A DNA stretch of 64,000 nucleotides, taken from Pseudomonas shahriarae. GTDB lineage: Bacteria; Pseudomonadota; Gammaproteobacteria; Pseudomonadales; Pseudomonadaceae. Location of the stretch: the NCBI RefSeq assembly GCF_014268455.2, contig NZ_CP077085.1:5931001-5995000 (forward strand), written 5' to 3'. This document shows positions 9,616-18,844 of the stretch, in pieces (positions within the stretch are counted from its first letter, which is position 1; each line of letters starts with the position of its first letter). The notes beneath the pieces were generated by a model. The model did no database searches. It saw nothing but the letters and a program-made list of their open reading frames with translations, and had not been told where the DNA came from. A program made the position numbers and the translations under genes.

Positions 9616-10980
9616 TTAGCCCTGCAATGCCGCCAAAGTCAGGTCCAGGCAATGGCGAGCCTTGGTCACCAGCTCGTCAATCTCGGCCTTGCTGATCACC
9701 AGCGGCGGCGAAATGATCATGGTGTCGCCCACGGCGCGCATGATCAGGCCATTTTCGAAGCAGAAGGTGCGGCAGATCATACCCACGCCCTTTCCTTCAT
9801 AACGCTTGCGCGTGGCCTTGTCCTGGACCAGCTCGATCGCACCCAACATGCCGACACCGCGCACTTCGCCCACCAGCGGATGATCCGCCAACTCGCGTAG
9901 ACGCTTCTGCAAATACGGTGCCGTTTCGTCATGGACGCGGCTGACAATTTTTTCATCGCGCATGATGCGGATGTTTTCCAGGGCCACCGCAGCAGCCACC
10001 GGGTGCCCGGAATAGGTGAAGCCGTGGTTGAAATCGCCGCCTTCGTTGAGCACCGCCACCACTTCGTCGCGCACAATCAGGCCGCCCATGGGGATATAGC
10101 CCGAGGTCAGGCCCTTGGCGATGGTCATCATGTCCGGCTTGAGATCGTAGAAATCGCTACCGAACCACTCACCGGTGCGGCCAAAGCCACAGATCACTTC
10201 GTCGGCGACAAACAGGATGTCGTACTTGGCGAGGATTTCCTTGATGCGCGGCCAGTAGCTGGCTGGCGGCACGATCACACCGCCGGCGCCCTGGATCGGC
10301 TCGGCAATAAAGGCTCCGACGTTGTCCACGCCCAGTTCCAGAATTTTCTCTTCCAGTTGGTTGGCGGCCCACACCCCGAACTCTTCAGGGCTCATGTCGC
10401 CGCCTTCGCCGAACCAGTACGGCTGGGCGATATGCACGATGCCCGGGATCGGCAAGTCGCCCTGCTCGTGCATATAAGTCATGCCGCCCAGGCTGGCGCC
10501 GGCCACGGTGGAACCGTGGTAGCCATTCTTGCGGCTGATGATGGTTTTCTTGTTCGGCTGGCCCTTGATCGCCCAGTAGTGGCGGACCATGCGCAACATG
10601 GTGTCGTTGCCTTCGGAGCCGGAGCCGGTGAAGAACACGTGGTTCATGCCGGCCGGGGCGATATCGGCGATGGCCTTGGCCAGTTCCAGCACCGGCGGGT
10701 GGGCAGTCTGGAAGAACAGGTTGTAGTAAGGCAGTTGTTTCATCTGCTTGGCGGCGGCGTCAGCCAGCTCATCGCGGCCATAACCGATGGCCACACACCA
10801 CAGGCCGGCCATGCCGTCGAGGATCTTGTTGCCTTCGCTGTCCCACAGGTAAACGCCCTTGGCGTTGGTGATGATGCGCGGGCCTTTCTCTTTCAACTGC
10901 TTGAAGTCGCTGAACGGCGCCAGGTGATGATCGTTGCTCAGGGCTTGCCATTCACGGGTTTGCGGGTTGTTGCTGGACAT
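9616..10980 (-). CDS. spuC: polyamine:pyruvate aminotransferase SpuC
   Basis: A 454-residue class III PLP aminotransferase. The Schiff-base Lys is in the TIAKGLTSGYIPMGG stretch, with the LFVADEVICGFGRTGEWFGS acceptor-domain motif and GSEGNDTMLRM cofactor loop before it. It transfers the amino group of putrescine and related diamines to pyruvate in the cytoplasm. ATG at 10980 is preferred over the in-frame start at 11016 because GGAG sits 6 bp upstream and the MSSNNPQTREW start is typical of this family. It lies between spuB and spuD, as in P. aeruginosa. Confidence 0.95.
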   Translation of the reverse strand: MSSNNPQTREWQALSNDHHLAPFSDFKQLKEKGPRIITNAKGVYLWDSEGNKILDGMAGLWCVAIGYGRDELADAAAKQMKQLPYYNLFFQTAHPPVLELAKAIADIAPAGMNHVFFTGSGSEGNDTMLRMVRHYWAIKGQPNKKTIISRKNGYHGSTVAGASLGGMTYMHEQGDLPIPGIVHIAQPYWFGEGGDMSPEEFGVWAANQLEEKILELGVDNVGAFIAEPIQGAGGVIVPPASYWPRIKEILAKYDILFVADEVICGFGRTGEWFGSDFYDLKPDMMTIAKGLTSGYIPMGGLIVRDEVVAVLNEGGDFNHGFTYSGHPVAAAVALENIRIMRDEKIVSRVHDETAPYLQKRLRELADHPLVGEVRGVGMLGAIELVQDKATRKRYEGKGVGMICRTFCFENGLIMRAVGDTMIISPPLVISKAEIDELVTKARHCLDLTLAALQG

Positions 10981-11035
10981 ACCAATCTCCAAAAAGTAGG
11001 TGAAGGTGCGGCCCATCCTGGCCGCACCCGGCGCA

Positions 11036-12394
11036 TCAGACGGCGAAGAGCAGGAATTCCCGCTCCCACGAACTGATCACGCGCTTGAAGTTTTCATGCT
11101 CGGCCCGCTTGACCGCGACGTAGCCAGTGATGAATTTGTGACCCAGGTATTTCTCGATGGTCTTGCTGTTTTCCATGCGTTCCAGTGCATCTTCGATGGT
11201 CAACGGCAGGCGCAGGTTGCGTCGCTCGTAGCCACGACCGACCACCGGGGCGCTCGGGCTGATGCCTTCGACCATGCCGATATAACCGCACAGCAGGCTG
11301 GCGGCGATGGCCAGGTACGGGTTGGCATCGGCGCCCGGCAGGCGGTTTTCCACGCGGCGGTTCTGCGGGCCGGCATCCGGCACGCGCAGGCCCACGGTGC
11401 GGTTCTCTTCGCCCCACTCCACGTTCACCGGCGCCGAGGTGTCGGGCAGGAAGCGGCGGAACGAGTTGACGTTGGGCGCAAACAGCGGCAACAGCTCGGG
11501 GATGAACTTCTGCAGGCCACCGATGTGGTGCAGGAACAGCTCGCTCTTGGAGCCGTCCTCATTGGAGAACACATTTTTGCCGGTGGCGATATCAATGATG
11601 CTCTGGTGCAGGTGCATGGCACTGCCGGGCTCGCCGGTCATCGGCTTGGCCATAAAGGTGGCGGCCACGTTGTGCTTGAGCGCGGCTTCACGCATGGTGC
11701 GCTTGAACACCAGGATCTGGTCGGCCAGGGACAGGGCATCGCCGTGACGGAAGTTGATTTCCATCTGCGCCGTGCCGTCCTCGTGGATCAGGGTGTCCAG
11801 GTCCAGCTCCTGCAGCTCGCACCAGTCGTAGACGTCTTCGAACAGCGGGTCGAATTCGTTGGCCGCTTCTATAGAGAAGGACTGGCGACCGGTTTCCGGG
11901 CGGCCGGAACGGCCAATCGGCGGTTGCAACGGGAAGTCCGGGTCTTCGCAGCGCTTGGTCAGGTAGAACTCCATCTCCGGCGCCACGATGGGCTGCCAGC
12001 CTTTGTCGGCGTAGAGCTTGAGGACTTTCTTGAGCACGTTGCGCGGCGACAGCTCGATCGGGTTGCCTTGCTTGTCGTAGGTGTCGTGGATCACCTGGGC
12101 GGTGGGCTCGATGGCCCAGGGCACCAGGAACACCGCGTTCTGGTCGGGACGGCAGATCATGTCGATGTCGGCCGGGTCGAGCAATTCGTAATAGATGTCG
12201 TCTTCGACATAGTCGCCGGTCACGGTCTGCAACAGAACGCTCTCGGGCAGGCGCATGCCTTTTTCGGCAATGAACTTGTTGGTCGGCGAGATCTTGCCCC
12301 GGGTGATCCCCGTGAGGTCGCCAATCATGCATTCGACTTCTGTGATCTTGTGGTCTTTCAACCAATCGGTGAGCTGGTCGAGGTTGTTACTCAT
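11036..12394 (-). CDS. spuB: glutamate-polyamine ligase SpuB (glutamine synthetase family)
   Basis: A 452-residue glutamine-synthetase-fold ligase that adds glutamate to putrescine or a related amine, using ATP, in the gamma-glutamylation route. Visible motifs are VAPEMEFYL (metal site), HEDGTAQMEINFRHGD, the HLHQSI nucleotide loop and RIEN-like VENRLPGADANPYLA. ATG at 12394 is chosen (AGAGG 6 bp upstream); an in-frame start at 12427 would nearly abut spuA. A paralogue, SpuI, lies beyond spuA on the other strand, so the region encodes two such ligases. Confidence 0.94.
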   Translation of the reverse strand: MSNNLDQLTDWLKDHKITEVECMIGDLTGITRGKISPTNKFIAEKGMRLPESVLLQTVTGDYVEDDIYYELLDPADIDMICRPDQNAVFLVPWAIEPTAQVIHDTYDKQGNPIELSPRNVLKKVLKLYADKGWQPIVAPEMEFYLTKRCEDPDFPLQPPIGRSGRPETGRQSFSIEAANEFDPLFEDVYDWCELQELDLDTLIHEDGTAQMEINFRHGDALSLADQILVFKRTMREAALKHNVAATFMAKPMTGEPGSAMHLHQSIIDIATGKNVFSNEDGSKSELFLHHIGGLQKFIPELLPLFAPNVNSFRRFLPDTSAPVNVEWGEENRTVGLRVPDAGPQNRRVENRLPGADANPYLAIAASLLCGYIGMVEGISPSAPVVGRGYERRNLRLPLTIEDALERMENSKTIEKYLGHKFITGYVAVKRAEHENFKRVISSWEREFLLFAV

Positions 12395-12433
12395 AAATGC
12401 CTCTGGGCTGGGTTTCCTGACATCCATTAAAGG

Positions 12434-13222
12434 TCAGGCGTTGTTTGACGCGTGTGCGTCTCTTTGTTTCGCCCGCGTTCGGCAGGCATCGCCAAATGCC
12501 TGGAAGATCGCGAGGTAGTACGGGTTGGAGCTTACCTGCCATTCGGGGTGCCATTGCACTCCTAATGCAAAAGCGTCTGCAAATGCCTTGCCCTGTTTGA
12601 GCGAAAAAGCCTCGATCAGGCCATCCGGCGCGGTCGCTTCGACCTGCAGGCCCGGCGCCAGGCGCTCAACGCCCTGGCTGTGGATCGAATTGACCTGGAT
12701 CGTGGCCGGCAAGCCCAGGCCCGCCAATACCCCGCCCGGCGTGATCGCCACGGCGTGCGCCGGGCCGTACTGGATATCCAGCGGCTGGGTATCGTCTTCG
12801 CGATGATCAAGCATACCCGGCAACTCATGAACCTTCTGGTGCAGGCTGCCGCCCAGGGCCACGTTCATTTCCTGGAAGCCCCGGCAGATCCCCAGCACCG
12901 GCACACCTGCGGCAATCGCAGCACGAATCAGCGGCAGGGTGCTCTGGTCCCGTGCAGGATCATGAGCAGTCCCGGGCGCGCTGGCCGGACCGTCGTAATG
13001 ATAGGGTTCGATATTGGAAGGGGAGCCGGTAAAGAGAATGCCATCCAGACCGTCAAGAATATTGGCCGGTTCGAACAGCTCCGCCAGGGACGGAATAATC
13101 AATGGCAGGCCCTTGGCAGCGACTGCCACGGCGCGGACGTATTTGTCGCCACTGATGTGATAAGCATGCAGACCAACCTGTTTGGAGCAGGCGGTGACGC
13201 CGATTAACGGCAGGCCAGACAT
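12434..13222 (-). CDS. spuA: gamma-glutamyl-GABA hydrolase SpuA (class I glutamine amidotransferase-like)
   Basis: A 262-residue PuuD-type hydrolase with nucleophile Cys113 in VLGICRGFQEMN and the His/Glu pair in GVQWHPEWQ. It releases GABA from gamma-glutamyl-GABA, the last gamma-glutamyl step of putrescine breakdown. It is the first gene of the leftward spu operon, preceded by GGGGTG about 6 bp from ATG, and shares a 278-bp divergent control region with spuI. No nearby puuB or puuC equivalent is present, as is usual in Pseudomonas, where SpuC supplies the oxidation-equivalent step. Confidence 0.93.
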   Translation of the reverse strand: MSGLPLIGVTACSKQVGLHAYHISGDKYVRAVAVAAKGLPLIIPSLAELFEPANILDGLDGILFTGSPSNIEPYHYDGPASAPGTAHDPARDQSTLPLIRAAIAAGVPVLGICRGFQEMNVALGGSLHQKVHELPGMLDHREDDTQPLDIQYGPAHAVAITPGGVLAGLGLPATIQVNSIHSQGVERLAPGLQVEATAPDGLIEAFSLKQGKAFADAFALGVQWHPEWQVSSNPYYLAIFQAFGDACRTRAKQRDAHASNNA

Positions 13223-13500
13223 GAAGCACCCCGGTATTATTGCTGTTATGGGTTTGAATCGAGCTTAGCCTTGTTCATTTTTTTACACAACACCCCCGTA
13301 AAAAATACAACACGGCCCGCTCAAGCCTGCTAGTCCCAAGCCGGTCAAACTGGAAAAACTGCCCAAAAAAGCCGCAAAAAACCCCTCAAGGCGCTTTTTT
13401 AGGGCAAAAAAGGCCTCGCTTGACTTCGGCAAGCCGTTCGGGTTGACTGAAACCAGAAAAGATCAATGATTGATATTTTTAACAACAAAGGTGTTGCATC
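13223..13500. promoter_or_regulatory. divergent spuA/spuI control region with phased A-tracts
   Basis: A- or T-tracts occur at 13278-13284, 13300-13305, 13354-13358, 13365-13370, 13376-13381, 13395-13400 and 13406-13411. The central ones are about 11 bp apart, which favours intrinsic DNA curvature. A direct repeat ACAACAC lies at 13287-13293 and 13307-13313. A TTGACT at 13443-13448 could be a -35 box for spuI, but no convincing -10 pairs with it. No regulator gene is adjacent. Confidence 0.5.
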
Positions 13501-14877
13501 ATGTCGGTACCCCCGCGTGCCGTTCAGCTTAACGAAGCGAACGCGTTCCTTAAGGATCATCCTGAGGTTCTGTACGTAGACCTTCTAATTGCGGATATGA
13601 ATGGTGTGGTGCGCGGTAAGCGCATCGAACGCACCAGCCTCCACAAGGTTTACGAGAAAGGCATCAACTTGCCGGCCTCTTTATTTGCCCTGGATATCAA
13701 TGGCTCAACGGTGGAAAGCACCGGCCTGGGTCTGGACATCGGTGATGCTGACCGAATCTGTTATCCAATCCCCGACACCCTGTGCAATGAACCCTGGCAA
13801 AAGCGCCCTACCGCGCAACTGCTGATGACCATGCACGAACTTGAAGGTGAACCTTTCTTCGCCGATCCGCGCGAAGTGCTCCGCCAAGTTGTAACCAAGT
13901 TTGACGACATGGGCCTGACCATCTGCGCCGCCTTCGAGCTTGAGTTCTACCTGATCGACCAGGAGAACGTGAACGGCCGGCCACAACCTCCCCGCTCGCC
14001 GATTTCCGGCAAACGCCCGCACTCGACACAGGTCTACCTGATCGACGACCTCGACGAATACGTCGACTGCCTCCAGGACATTCTGGAAGGTGCCAAAGAG
14101 CAAGGCATCCCGGCTGACGCCATCGTCAAGGAAAGTGCCCCGGCGCAGTTCGAAGTGAACCTGCACCACGTCGCCGACCCGATCAAGGCGTGCGACTACG
14201 CGGTACTGCTCAAGCGTTTGATCAAGAACATTGCCTACGACCATGAGATGGACACCACCTTCATGGCCAAGCCTTACCCAGGCCAGGCCGGCAATGGTTT
14301 GCACGTGCATATTTCGATCCTGGACAAAGACGGCAAGAACATCTTTGCCAGCGAGGATCCCGAGCAGAACGCCGCATTGCGTCACGCGATCGGCGGTGTG
14401 CTGGAGACCCTGCCTGCACAAATGGCCTTCCTGTGCCCCAACGTCAACTCCTACCGTCGTTTCGGCGCACAGTTCTACGTGCCGAACTCGCCGTGCTGGG
14501 GCCTGGACAACCGCACCGTGGCGATTCGCGTACCGACCGGCTCGTCCGACGCCGTCCGTATCGAACACCGCGTGGCCGGCGCCGATGCCAACCCTTACCT
14601 GCTGATGGCTTCGGTCCTGGCGGGCGTGCACCACGGTCTGACCAACAAGATCGAACCTGGCGCACCGGTGGAAGGCAACAGCTACGAGCAGAACGAGCAA
14701 AGCCTGCCGAACAACCTGCGCGATGCCCTGCGCGAGTTGGACGACAGCGAGGTGATGGCCAAGTACATCGACCCGAAATACATCGATATCTTCGTCGCCT
14801 GTAAGGAAAGTGAGCTGGAGGAGTTTGAACACTCCATCTCCGACCTTGAGTACAACTGGTACCTGCATACCGTGTAA
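13501..14877 (+). CDS. spuI: glutamate-polyamine ligase SpuI (glutamine synthetase family)
   Basis: A 458-residue glutamine-synthetase-fold ligase with FELEFYLIDQ, FEVNLHHVADP, GLHVHISILD and IEHRVAGADANPYLL. It acts on polyamines, not ammonia, and in P. aeruginosa forms part of a set of gamma-glutamylpolyamine synthetases of differing specificity. ATG at 13501 follows AAAGGTG by 9 bp. It is divergent from spuA, and an intrinsic terminator follows 22 bp after its stop. Which amine it prefers cannot be told from sequence. Confidence 0.93.
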   Translation: MSVPPRAVQLNEANAFLKDHPEVLYVDLLIADMNGVVRGKRIERTSLHKVYEKGINLPASLFALDINGSTVESTGLGLDIGDADRICYPIPDTLCNEPWQKRPTAQLLMTMHELEGEPFFADPREVLRQVVTKFDDMGLTICAAFELEFYLIDQENVNGRPQPPRSPISGKRPHSTQVYLIDDLDEYVDCLQDILEGAKEQGIPADAIVKESAPAQFEVNLHHVADPIKACDYAVLLKRLIKNIAYDHEMDTTFMAKPYPGQAGNGLHVHISILDKDGKNIFASEDPEQNAALRHAIGGVLETLPAQMAFLCPNVNSYRRFGAQFYVPNSPCWGLDNRTVAIRVPTGSSDAVRIEHRVAGADANPYLLMASVLAGVHHGLTNKIEPGAPVEGNSYEQNEQSLPNNLRDALRELDDSEVMAKYIDPKYIDIFVACKESELEEFEHSISDLEYNWYLHTV

Positions 14878-14898
14878 GCGGATGCTGCAACAAATGAA

Positions 14899-14929
14899 CG
14901 CTGCAGGCTTATGGCCTGCGGCGTTTTTT
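14899..14929 (+). terminator. rho-independent terminator of spuI
   Basis: A 10-bp stem, CGCTGCAGGC paired with GCCTGCGGCG (one G-T pair), closes an ATTA-type loop and is followed by six T residues. It starts 22 bp after the spuI stop. Confidence 0.88.
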
Positions 14930-14940
14930 ATGGCCTGCTA

Positions 14941-15048
14941 TCTCGTTCCTACGCTCTGCGTGGGAATGCAGCCCGTGGTGCTCTGCGTCACAACAGCGGA
15001 CGCAGAGCGTCCTAAGAGGCGTGCCCACGCAGAGCGTGGGAACGATCA
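14941..15048. repeat. ~108-bp palindromic repeat, copy A (left of TetR gene)
   Basis: Built from several ACGCTCTGCGT-type arms and ending in GGGAACGATCA. The whole unit is nearly the reverse complement of the copy at 15718-15829. It is unrelated to the REP elements elsewhere in the window and ends about 40 bp before the TetR start. Confidence 0.9.
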
Positions 15049-15087
15049 AGGTCGCGTACAATGCCCGCTGCCCTGTAGGAGACATCC

Positions 15088-15720
15088 ATGACCCGCCCCG
15101 CCGCCCCTCGCAAACCCCGCGCCCGCAGCCAGGCCCGGATCGACGCGATCCTCGATGCTGCCCGCACCCTGCTGGCCGCCGAAGGCGTGGCCAGTCTGTC
15201 GATTTACAGCGTGGCCGAACGGGCGCAGATTCCGCCGTCATCGGTGTATCACTTTTTCGCCAGCGTCCCGGCCTTGCTCGAAGCCCTGACCGCTGACATT
15301 CACGCCGCCTTCCGCGCCGCGCTGCAAGCCCCCATCGACCACGACAGCCTGCACCACTGGCGCGACCTGTCGCGCCTGGTGGAGTTGCGCATGCTGGCGA
15401 TCTACAGCAAGGACGCCGCCGCCCGCCAACTGATCCTCGCCCAGCACGGCCTCACCGAAGTGACCCAGGCCGACCGCCAGCATGACCTGGAGTTGGGGGA
15501 CTTGATGCAGCAAGTGTTCAACCGCCACTTTGAAGTGCCGGTGCTGCCGGCGGATGTGGACGTGTTTGCCCTGGCGCTGGAGCTGAGCGACCGCGTGTAT
15601 GCACGCTCGGTGCATCAGCATGGGCAGATCACCCCGCGCATGGCGGAGGAAGGGATGCGGGTGTTTGATGCGTATGTGGGGCTTTATTTGCCGGTGTTTT
15701 TGCCCAAGCGCCCTCAATGA
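15088..15720 (+). CDS. TetR/AcrR-family transcriptional regulator
   Basis: A 210-residue regulator with an N-terminal TetR helix-turn-helix (about residues 12-60: IDAILDAARTLLA, then PPSSVYHFFASVPALLEAL) and an all-helical C-terminal ligand domain. GTAGGAGA lies 6 bp before ATG. Position beside the polyamine genes invites comparison with AguR of P. aeruginosa, but no agu genes are here and the ligand is unknown. The gene is bracketed by inverted copies of one palindromic repeat, and its TGA stop is the first three bases of copy B. Its last residues may have been altered by that insertion. Confidence 0.9.
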   Translation: MTRPAAPRKPRARSQARIDAILDAARTLLAAEGVASLSIYSVAERAQIPPSSVYHFFASVPALLEALTADIHAAFRAALQAPIDHDSLHHWRDLSRLVELRMLAIYSKDAAARQLILAQHGLTEVTQADRQHDLELGDLMQQVFNRHFEVPVLPADVDVFALALELSDRVYARSVHQHGQITPRMAEEGMRVFDAYVGLYLPVFLPKRPQ

Positions 15721-15829
15721 TCGTTCCCACGCTCTGCGTGGGAACGCCTCATAGGACGCTCTGCGTCCGCTCTTGTGACGCAGAGCGTCACGGGGTGCAT
15801 TCCCATGCAGAGCGTGGGAACGATCATCA
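15718..15829. repeat. ~110-bp palindromic repeat, copy B (right of TetR gene)
   Basis: Runs from TGATCGTTCCCACGCTCTGC to GCAGAGCGTGGGAACGATCA plus a further TCA, with inner GCTCTGCGTC / GACGCAGAGC arms. It is the inverted counterpart of copy A at 14941. Both ends carry TGA reading inward. The left end supplies the TetR stop and the ssuF stop abuts the right end. Confidence 0.92.
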
Positions 15830-16042
15830 CAGTTTAGCGATCGACACCTCGGTGGATTTCACAAAGGCAATCACTTCACTGCCAATCACCAGCTCCAGCT
15901 CTTTCACCGAGCGGGTGGTGATCACCGACGTGACGATACCGGACGCGGTCTGCACGTCGATTTCCGACAGTACGTCGCCTTCGACGATTTCCTTGATGGT
16001 GCCTTTGAACTGGTTACGCACGTTGATCGCTTTGATAGTCAT
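15827..16042 (-). CDS. ssuF: SsuF, TOBE-domain molybdopterin-binding-like protein
   Basis: A 71-residue single TOBE (Mop) domain (KAINVRNQFKGTIKEIVEG, then SVITTRSVKELELVIGSEV). In P. putida such a protein is encoded at the end of the ssuEADCBF operon and is needed for growth on some sulfonates; its mechanism is unclear. ATG at 16042 has GAGGAA about 9 bp upstream and is better placed than an in-frame ATG five codons earlier. It lies 27 bp after ssuB. Its stop codon is directly next to the end of repeat copy B. Confidence 0.9.
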   Translation of the reverse strand: MTIKAINVRNQFKGTIKEIVEGDVLSEIDVQTASGIVTSVITTRSVKELELVIGSEVIAFVKSTEVSIAKL

Positions 16043-16069
16043 GGTGTTATTCCTCAAGGGACAAGTGAG

Positions 16070-16876
16070 TTAGTGCGCCCAACGCAACTGCGTAGGCAAC
16101 GGTGAAACAGGTTCCGGCTCAGGCGGCGTGCCGGGCAGTGACAGCACACGGTTAAGCACTTCGGTTTCCAGGGCCGCCAGGCGATGGGAGCCACGGACCC
16201 GCGGGCGCGGTAGTTCGACGTGCAGGTCGAGGCCGATTTCGCCGTCTTCGATCAGGATCACCCGATCGGCAATGGCCACGGCTTCGCTGACGTCATGGGT
16301 CACCAGCAACACGGTAAACCCGTGTTTGCGCCACAGGTTCTCGATCAGTTGCTGCATCTCGATCCGGGTCAGGGCATCCAGCGCGCCCAAGGGTTCATCC
16401 AGCAGTAACAGGCGCGGTTGGTGAATCAAGGCGCGGGCCAGGGCCACCCGTTGTTTCTGGCCACCGGACAACACCGCTGGCCATTCATCGGCACGCTCGG
16501 CCAGGCCGACCGCTTCCAAGGCCTCCATGGCCTGGGGTCGCCAGTTGCCCTTAAGGCCCAGGCCGACGTTATCAATGATCTTTTTCCACGGCAGCAGGCG
16601 CGCTTCCTGGAACATCAGCCGCGTGTCTTCCAGGGCTTCGCTCAACGCTGCAGAGCCGGCCAGCAACTCGCCGCTGCTGGCTTCATCCAGGCCGGCCAGC
16701 AGGCGCAGCAAGGTACTTTTGCCGCAGCCGCTGCGCCCGACCACGGCGACAAATTGACCCGCCGGAATATGCAGGTCGATGCCCTTGAGCACCTCCCGCG
16801 CGCCAAATGCCTTGCGCAATGTGCGCACCGCCAACGGGATGCCCCGCAGCAGACGTGGAGGTTGTTGGGCGGTCAT
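16070..16876 (-). CDS. ssuB: aliphatic sulfonate ABC transporter ATP-binding protein SsuB
   Basis: A 268-residue ATPase with Walker [10 protein letters not shown], signature [13 protein letters not shown], Walker [13 protein letters not shown] and switch LVTHDVSEA. The [14 protein letters not shown]-loop region is characteristic of the SsuB/TauB group. It drives import of alkanesulfonates through SsuC. Its ATG overlaps the ssuC stop by 4 bp. The C-terminus carries a Pro-rich tail of about 20 residues, common in pseudomonad SsuB. Confidence 0.95.
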   Translation of the reverse strand: MTAQQPPRLLRGIPLAVRTLRKAFGAREVLKGIDLHIPAGQFVAVVGRSGCGKSTLLRLLAGLDEASSGELLAGSAALSEALEDTRLMFQEARLLPWKKIIDNVGLGLKGNWRPQAMEALEAVGLAERADEWPAVLSGGQKQRVALARALIHQPRLLLLDEPLGALDALTRIEMQQLIENLWRKHGFTVLLVTHDVSEAVAIADRVILIEDGEIGLDLHVELPRPRVRGSHRLAALETEVLNRVLSLPGTPPEPEPVSPLPTQLRWAH

Positions 16877-17661
16877 GCCGCACCTCCTTTATGCACTTGA
16901 TAGGCCGGATGCCAGCGCAGCCAAACCCGCTCCAGGCCACGCGCGGCAAGGTCCGCCAACTTGCCGAGTACCGCGTACAGCACAATCGCCAGCACCACCA
17001 CGTCGGTTTGCAGGAACTCCCGGGCATTCATCGCCAGGTAGCCAATACCGGAACTGGCAGAGATGGTTTCCGCAACGATCAGCGTCAGCCACATAAAGCC
17101 CAGGGCAAAACGCACCCCCACCAGGATCGAGGGCAAGGCCCCGGGCAGGATCACCTGGCGAAACAGGCTGAAGCCCGACAAACCATAACTGCGTGCCATC
17201 TCCACCAGCGCCGGGTCGACGTTGCGGATACCGTGATAGGTGTTGAGGTAGATCGGGAACAGCGTGCCGAGGGCGACCAGGAAAATCTTCGCCGTTTCAT
17301 CAATGCCAAACCACAGAATCACCAGCGGGATCAGCGCCAGGTGCGGCACGTTGCGAATCATCTGCACCGAGCTGTCCAGCAGGCGCTCACCCCATTTCGA
17401 CAGGCCGGTGATAAACCCCAGGGCCAGGCCGATGCCGCCGCCGATCACAAAACCGAGGCCGGCGCGCCAGCCGCTGATGGCCAGGTGCGTCCAGATTTCA
17501 CCGCTGCTGACCAGGTGCACCCCGGCTGCAATCACCGCGCTGGGGGCCGGCAGAATCCGTGTCGACAACCAGCCCGCCGACACCGACAACTGCCACACCG
17601 CCAGCAACAGGATCGGCAGCGCCCACGGTGCCAGTCGATGCAAAATCCGCTGACTGTTCAT
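16873..17661 (-). CDS. ssuC: aliphatic sulfonate ABC transporter permease SsuC
   Basis: A 262-residue permease of the SsuC/TauC type with about six membrane helices and an EAA-like loop ([20 protein letters not shown], followed by [16 protein letters not shown]). It forms the homodimeric inner-membrane channel for sulfonates. It sits between ssuD (10 bp before it) and ssuB (4-bp overlap), so the genes are very likely co-transcribed and coupled. Confidence 0.95.
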   Translation of the reverse strand: MNSQRILHRLAPWALPILLLAVWQLSVSAGWLSTRILPAPSAVIAAGVHLVSSGEIWTHLAISGWRAGLGFVIGGGIGLALGFITGLSKWGERLLDSSVQMIRNVPHLALIPLVILWFGIDETAKIFLVALGTLFPIYLNTYHGIRNVDPALVEMARSYGLSGFSLFRQVILPGALPSILVGVRFALGFMWLTLIVAETISASSGIGYLAMNAREFLQTDVVVLAIVLYAVLGKLADLAARGLERVWLRWHPAYQVHKGGAA

Positions 17662-17670
17662 GACGGCGCC

Positions 17671-18819
17671 TCAGCTCTGCGACGCGGCTTTGGGAAGAAT
17701 GTCGTTGGCCACCATTTCGCCAAACGGGCTGACGTAGCCGGCGCTTTTCGGCAGCTCGGGACGTTCGATATCCAGGTGCGGGAACAGCAGCTCCGCGACC
17801 CGGTACGACTCTTCCAGATGGGGATAGCCAGAGAAGATAAAGGTGTCGATGCCCAGGTCCGCGTACTCCTTGACCCGCGCCGCCACGGTCGGCCCGTCGC
17901 CCACCAGCGCCGTGCCGGCCCCGCCGCGTACCAGGCCGACGCCGGCCCACAGGTTGGGGCTGACTTCGAGGTTGTCGCGACTGCCACCATGCAGGGCGGC
18001 CATGCGTTGCTGGCCCACCGAATCAAAGCGCGCCAGGGATGCCTGGGCCCGCGCAATGGTGTCGTCGTCCAGATGGGAGATCAGTTTGTCGGCGGCTTTC
18101 CATGCCTCCTCGTTGGTTTCACGCACGATCACATGCAAGCGAATACCGAAGCGCACGGTGCGCCCGAGCTTGGCCGCCTTGGCCCGCACCTGTTCGATTT
18201 TTTCCGCCACCGCAGCCGGCGGTTCGCCCCAGGTCAGGACCATTTCCACTTGTTCGGCTGCCAGGTCCTGGGCCGCTTCGGAAGAGCCGCCGAAATACAG
18301 CGGCGGCCGAGGTTGCTGGATCGGCGGGTACAGCAGCTTGGCGCCTTTGACGCTGATGTGCTGGCCGTCGTAGTCCACGGTTTCGCCTTCCAGCACGCGA
18401 CGCCAGATGCGGGTGAATTCCACCGAGGCCTGGTAACGCTCCTCATGGCTGAGGAACAGACCGTCGCCGGCCAACTCCTCCGGATCACCGCCGGTCACCA
18501 GGTTGAACAGCGCCCGGCCACCGGACAGCCGGTCCAGGGTCGCCGCCTGCCGCGCCGCCACTGTCGGGGAAATGATCCCGGGGCGCAGAGCGACAAGAAA
18601 CTTCAAACGCTGGGTCACCGGGATCAACGAGGCGGCCACCAGCCACGAGTCTTCGCAGGAGCGTCCGGTAGGGATCAACACCCCGCCAAAGCCCAGGCGA
18701 TCAGCGGCCTGGGCCACCTGTTGCAGATAGCCGTGATCCACGGCACGAGCGCCTTCAGCGGTGCCCAGATAATGGCCGTCGCCATGGGTAGGCAGGAACC
18801 AGAAAATAGTGAGGCTCAT
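17671..18819 (-). CDS. ssuD: FMNH2-dependent alkanesulfonate monooxygenase SsuD
   Basis: A 382-residue bacterial-luciferase-family enzyme ([14 protein letters not shown] start, [20 protein letters not shown], then [15 protein letters not shown]). It uses FMNH2 from SsuE and oxygen to split alkanesulfonates into an aldehyde and sulfite in the cytoplasm. Start 18819 ([11 protein letters not shown]) fits the family and follows a GGAGACAACTCC-type leader; an in-frame start 14 codons earlier would abut ssuA. Length is typical (about 380). Confidence 0.96.
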   Translation of the reverse strand: MSLTIFWFLPTHGDGHYLGTAEGARAVDHGYLQQVAQAADRLGFGGVLIPTGRSCEDSWLVAASLIPVTQRLKFLVALRPGIISPTVAARQAATLDRLSGGRALFNLVTGGDPEELAGDGLFLSHEERYQASVEFTRIWRRVLEGETVDYDGQHISVKGAKLLYPPIQQPRPPLYFGGSSEAAQDLAAEQVEMVLTWGEPPAAVAEKIEQVRAKAAKLGRTVRFGIRLHVIVRETNEEAWKAADKLISHLDDDTIARAQASLARFDSVGQQRMAALHGGSRDNLEVSPNLWAGVGLVRGGAGTALVGDGPTVAARVKEYADLGIDTFIFSGYPHLEESYRVAELLFPHLDIERPELPKSAGYVSPFGEMVANDILPKAASQS

Positions 18820-18844
18820 GGAGTTGTCTCCTGAAGAAATCGGA

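Noticed and set aside
13371..13411. An intrinsic terminator in the spuA/spuI region.
   Set aside because: The A- and T-tracts resemble one, but the stems are not convincingly complementary; the tract spacing fits DNA bending better.
16807..18834. A 675-codon open frame on the plus strand across ssuB, ssuC and ssuD.
   Set aside because: It runs antisense to three clearly coding genes, is rich in His, Gln and Arg, and shows no domain; it is a GC-rich shadow.
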